A DNA stretch of 64,000 nucleotides from the NCBI RefSeq assembly GCF_900177765.1, contig NZ_FXWI01000004.1, forward strand, positions 124,001-188,000, in the 5' to 3' direction. Positions 61,314 to 64,000 of this stretch are shown here, one piece after another (position 1 is the stretch's first letter; each line of letters begins with the position of its first letter). The notes under the pieces were generated by a model that saw only the letters and a program-made list of their open reading frames with translations, was not told the origin of the DNA and made no database searches. The position numbers and the translations under genes are program-made. Source of the DNA: Agreia sp. VKM Ac-1783 (lineage in GTDB: Bacteria; Actinomycetota; Actinomycetes; Actinomycetales; Microbacteriaceae).

Positions 61314-61329
61314 TAGGGAACGTTCCCTT
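61314..61329. promoter_or_regulatory. LacI-type operator before the ABC operon
   Basis: AGGGAACGTTCCCT (61315-61328) is a perfect palindrome with central CG, the LacI/GalR form. Fifteen of the 18 positions around it match the operator at 63060-63077. It lies 20 bp before the MalF-type start and on the other side 128 bp before the IMPase gene. Confidence 0.75.
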
Positions 61330-61391
61330 TTCGGGACGGGTCAACTCTCCGACACCCTTGGATGCACGGTCAAGCGGCGCGAGCATCCGGT

Positions 61392-61411
61392 CGCCGAGCG
61401 TTCACTCGGCG
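61392..61411. promoter_or_regulatory. Hairpin in the leader of the IMPase gene
   Basis: CGCCGAG-cgttca-CTCGGCG is a perfect 7-bp stem between the LacI operator and the IMPase gene. No T-run. Confidence 0.3.
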
Positions 61412-61457
61412 TTAAGGAAGGCCTGAATCAATCCCTATCAACCCGAATAGGAGCACC

Positions 61458-62291
61458 ATGACCCCCGACATTATCGACAACCCGAATGAGCTGGCAGCCC
61501 TCGCCGAGACCGCAGCTCGAACTGCCGCGCCCGCACTCATCGCGGGGTTCCGCTCTGAGATGGACATCTCGTTCAAGCGCGATGCGCACGACGTCGTCAC
61601 CAAGTACGACCGCGAGGCAGAGCGCGTCATCAGCGAGGTGTTGCAGAACGGAGCCCCCGGTTCGCAGATCCTCGGCGAGGAGACAGGCAGCTCCGGCGAG
61701 GCCCCCCTGCGCTGGATCATCGACCCCATCGACGGCACCGCCAACTTCGCCCGAGGGCTGGCCTACTGGTGCATCTCGATCGCCGCAGAGGTCGACGGCG
61801 ACGTGGTCGCGGGAGTCGTGTTCGACCCCATGGCCGACCACCTCTTCTCTGCGGGTGCCGACGATGCCACGATCGACGGCACGCCCATGCGCTCGGCCTC
61901 GGCCCCGGATGACCGCTCGACGCTGCTCACCAGCTTTCCCAACCAGCACGACGTCGATCTGCTCGGCGACGCAGCATTCGAGCTGCTCGCCCAGATCACC
62001 GCCGACTATCAGCACCACCACAGCACCGGCAGCGGTGCGCTGAACCTCGTGCACGTCGCGGCCGGCTGGTCAGACGCGACGATGGGCTTCGACACGAGCC
62101 CCTGGGACGTCGCGGCCGGCGCCCATATCTTGCGCCGGACGGGCGGCAGCTACGCCGGCTTCCGCGAAGGCGTGGCCGTCGACCGACCGCAAGAGAGCCT
62201 CGACTACGTTGCGATGGGGGCCGGCGGTGACCACAGCGCGCTCATCGCGCGGGTGCGCGAGCTGTCGGCGCGCTGGTTTCCGGCCGCCTAA
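61458..62291 (+). CDS. Inositol monophosphatase family protein
   Basis: 277 residues. The Mg-dependent phosphatase motifs are complete: EE in LGEETG (74-75), WIIDPIDGTANF (86-97) and SPWDVAAGAHIL near the C-terminus. It would release phosphate from inositol phosphate, a sugar phosphate, histidinol phosphate or PAP; the motif alone cannot decide. Divergent from the ABC operon with the LacI palindrome between. Confidence 0.92.
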   Translation: MTPDIIDNPNELAALAETAARTAAPALIAGFRSEMDISFKRDAHDVVTKYDREAERVISEVLQNGAPGSQILGEETGSSGEAPLRWIIDPIDGTANFARGLAYWCISIAAEVDGDVVAGVVFDPMADHLFSAGADDATIDGTPMRSASAPDDRSTLLTSFPNQHDVDLLGDAAFELLAQITADYQHHHSTGSGALNLVHVAAGWSDATMGFDTSPWDVAAGAHILRRTGGSYAGFREGVAVDRPQESLDYVAMGAGGDHSALIARVRELSARWFPAA

Positions 62292-62370
62292 CACGAGACC
62301 GGATGCCGCGGGCCGCCGCCAGAGCGGCCCGGCCCACGGCATCCGGCCCCTGGGTCAGGCGGTCACACGG

Positions 62371-63027
62371 TCACGCGCTGGTCAGCTCCCAGCTGTGCAC
62401 GTGCTCCCACGTCATCGTCTTCCACCAACGGCCCGACCAATCAGGGCTCGCCGTGCGGTACATCACAACCGAGCGCCCGGCGAATCCGCTCGGCACCGGC
62501 ACCTCGAGTTCTCTGATGAACTCGCCGACCTCGTCGCGCAAGTCGGGCCTCTCGTAGAGGTCATGCGAGGCCAGCGACAGGTGCCCACGAAACAGCTCGG
62601 GCACGAAGTCATTGGGCAACGGGTTGTTCATGGGGCGCCGGAACGGCTCCACCGCGGCCTCGATGTCACGAGCGAGGCTCACCAGCGCCTCGTTCTCGGT
62701 GCCGTCGGCGTTCTGGCTCACGTCGTAGACATAACCGATTCCAGGGGCTCGGATGCCCGCATTGTGCACCTCGAACGCCTCGCGATTCGCGAGCAGCGCG
62801 GTCACGGCCGCGACCACCTCGTTCTCGTTGAAGCCGAAGGGCTGGCTACCGACGAGGGTCGCATGCGGGGGAAACGCGCCCGCCGAGAGAAGGCCGTATT
62901 GAGCGCGCAGCTGGTCGGTGACGACGGTGACGGCACGGCACGTCTTCGCGTCGGGGCGCAGGTAGATTCCGTAGCGGTAGGGGTCGCTGTCGTCGCGGGG
63001 CAGTTTATGGGCGATGTGGTCGTTCAC
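62371..63027 (-). CDS. 2'-5' RNA ligase-like 2H phosphoesterase
   Basis: 218 residues with two HxT/S motifs, HATLVG (His55) and HLSLAS (His149), the active site of 2H phosphoesterases that open or make 2',3'-cyclic or other cyclic phosphodiesters. I chose GTG 63027 because the operator palindrome lies just upstream at 63060-63077 and the longer frame to 63123 would cross it. Its apparent control by the same LacI site as a sugar importer suggests a role in a small cyclic-phosphate substrate rather than RNA. Confidence 0.82.
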   Translation of the reverse strand: MNDHIAHKLPRDDSDPYRYGIYLRPDAKTCRAVTVVTDQLRAQYGLLSAGAFPPHATLVGSQPFGFNENEVVAAVTALLANREAFEVHNAGIRAPGIGYVYDVSQNADGTENEALVSLARDIEAAVEPFRRPMNNPLPNDFVPELFRGHLSLASHDLYERPDLRDEVGEFIRELEVPVPSGFAGRSVVMYRTASPDWSGRWWKTMTWEHVHSWELTSA

Positions 63028-63059
63028 ACGATCTCGCTTTCTGGTGGGTATCGTTCGGG

Positions 63060-63077
63060 ATAGGGAACGTTCCCTAT
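63060..63077. promoter_or_regulatory. LacI-type operator before the 2H phosphoesterase gene
   Basis: ATAGGGAACGTTCCCTAT is a perfect 18-bp palindrome, 33 bp upstream of GTG 63027 and 71 bp after the 3' end of the LacI gene. Near-identical to the site at 61314-61329. Confidence 0.8.
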
Positions 63078-63147
63078 TCTGAGACACGAACGGCTCGGCA
63101 CGAGTCAACGAGAAGGCGTCCACTGGGTGAACGAACGATGACGCGGG

Positions 63148-64000
63148 CTAGATCGCCGCCGCGGTTCGCCCCTCGATCAACTCGCCCGCGATCGAGCGAT
63201 GACGCGCACCCTCGGCAAGACCCTCGATCTGATCGACGACATCATCGACGGAGAGTCGTCCTATATGACTCAGCGGCTGCCGCCACGAGGTGATGCCGAG
63301 GAGGCTGGTCGTAAAGGGGCGCACGCCGTCGTACCCCGTCACCGAGATGTCAGTGGGGGCGCTGAGGCCCATGCGGCGCAGGGATTCGAGAACCGAGATC
63401 GCCCACGAATCGCTCGGAGCCATCACCGCGGTCACGCCACCGGCAGCCACTATCGCCTGCACGATCGAATCAGCACGCTCGACGTCTCCGCCGAAGTCCT
63501 CGCAACGAAAGGCGAGAACCTCGACCTCCGCTTCACGCAGGCGCTCCACCATCGCCATCGTGCGCGCCGACTGAGTGATCGACGATTCCGCGGTGTGGGT
63601 CATCACGGCCACGCGACGGTGACCGAGCATCGCCACGCGCTCCGCCAATCCTCGACCGCCGCCGACCTCGTCGCAGTAGACGCTGCTCACCGAGGGGTCC
63701 GCCTCCGGTCGACCCGCGATCACGGTCGGAATCCGGCGAGCGAAGGGAATGATGTCTTCGACGGGCAGAGCGCCGCTGCAGACGATGAGCCCCTCGACAC
63801 GCAGCGAGACGAGCGTCTCGAGAGCCCGCCGCTCCTCCTCGATCGGAAAGGTGCCAGATCCGGTGGCGGTGACCGCGCGGTATCCCCTGGCCGATGCCTG
63901 TTCCTGAAACGCCGTGAGGAGGTGACCGTAGAACGGCGTCGCGGCATCCCGAACGAAGACGCCCAGCGTATGGGTGCGATGAGCCGACATGCCACGCGCG
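63148..64000 (-). CDS. LacI family regulator, 5' end beyond right edge
   Basis: 284 residues of the protein are inside the window. The frame stays open to the edge; an ATG at 63990 encodes the hinge-to-ligand-domain junction (HTLGVFVRDAATPFYGHLL), so the N-terminal HTH lies outside. Ligand domain motifs: VTGYDGVRPFTTSLLGITSW and MAPSDSWAISVLESL, typical of type 1 sugar-binding folds. It probably binds the two palindromes at 61314 and 63060. Confidence 0.9.
   Translation of the reverse strand, partial: ARGMSAHRTHTLGVFVRDAATPFYGHLLTAFQEQASARGYRAVTATGSGTFPIEEERRALETLVSLRVEGLIVCSGALPVEDIIPFARRIPTVIAGRPEADPSVSSVYCDEVGGGRGLAERVAMLGHRRVAVMTHTAESSITQSARTMAMVERLREAEVEVLAFRCEDFGGDVERADSIVQAIVAAGGVTAVMAPSDSWAISVLESLRRMGLSAPTDISVTGYDGVRPFTTSLLGITSWRQPLSHIGRLSVDDVVDQIEGLAEGARHRSIAGELIEGRTAAAI

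Noticed and set aside
1-64000. Frequent GCATCC/GGATGC hexamers as a possible uptake or polarity motif
   Set aside because: They are common to the eye, but at about 66% GC several dozen are expected by chance on two strands; without a count and strand-bias test nothing can be claimed.

Overview
The window is GC-rich actinobacterial chromosome. Short spacers, ATGA/GTGA stop-start overlaps, leaderless-looking promoters (TAnnnT 6-7 nt before the start codon), DUF222-HNH and LAL-type LuxR families and the overall gene content suggest Microbacteriaceae; genus cannot be fixed from the sequence alone. I see no rRNA, tRNA, CRISPR array or insertion sequence, and no gene-free stretch longer than 300 bases.

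Layout. 1-1277: 5' part of a membrane-protein gene leaving the left edge. 1437-7224: two ~945-residue LAL regulators; the first is preceded by a hairpin and a 14-codon leader ORF, the second is split by a +1 shift in a C7 run. 7324-15214: an eight-gene, mostly overlapping operon (alpha/beta-hydrolase, fumarase, ThrE-type exporter, DUF1275 protein, HSL-type hydrolase, 73-aa orphan, MFS exporter with a C-terminal monooxygenase-like domain, second copy of the first hydrolase). 15238-27675: a sugar region, probably L-rhamnose: DUF5107/TPR protein, ribose-type ABC importer (permease, double ATPase, lipoprotein), AraC and DeoR regulators, bifunctional rhamnulose-phosphate aldolase/dehydrogenase and rhamnulokinase; no rhamnose isomerase is present. 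27721-32327: small membrane protein, DUF222-HNH nuclease, LppP/LprE-like lipoprotein, PEBP protein, surface protein. 32563-34678: GntR regulator and L-lactate dehydrogenase. 34730-41107: SMR pair, TetR/SDR pair, DUF4342, pentapeptide protein, Gfo/Idh dehydrogenase plus sugar isomerase. 41109-46444: CYP152-type peroxygenase divergent from an epoxide hydrolase, AIM24, CtaG-like, aldo/keto reductase. 46496-46786: a GIY-YIG nuclease gene bracketed by the two halves of a repeated palindrome. 46948-51965: two GH3 glycosidases with a divergent TetR. 51996-58030: AAA ATPase, DsbA-fold protein without CXXC, rocD-ddaH with a divergent Lrp, small alarmone synthetase with GntR. 58112-64000: ABC sugar importer, inositol-monophosphatase-family gene, 2H phosphoesterase and a LacI regulator leaving the right edge; two near-identical palindromes suggest one LacI regulon.

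The most unusual features are (i) a family of ~100-bp palindromes at gene ends that supply the stop codons of neighbouring genes, one of which is split by the GIY-YIG nuclease gene; (ii) an identical 13-mer containing a perfect DnaA box just upstream of both nuclease genes; (iii) the LacI operators joining a sugar importer to a 2H phosphoesterase; and (iv) the LAL pair with its leader hairpin, frameshift and the downstream operon. All of these are sequence-only inferences.
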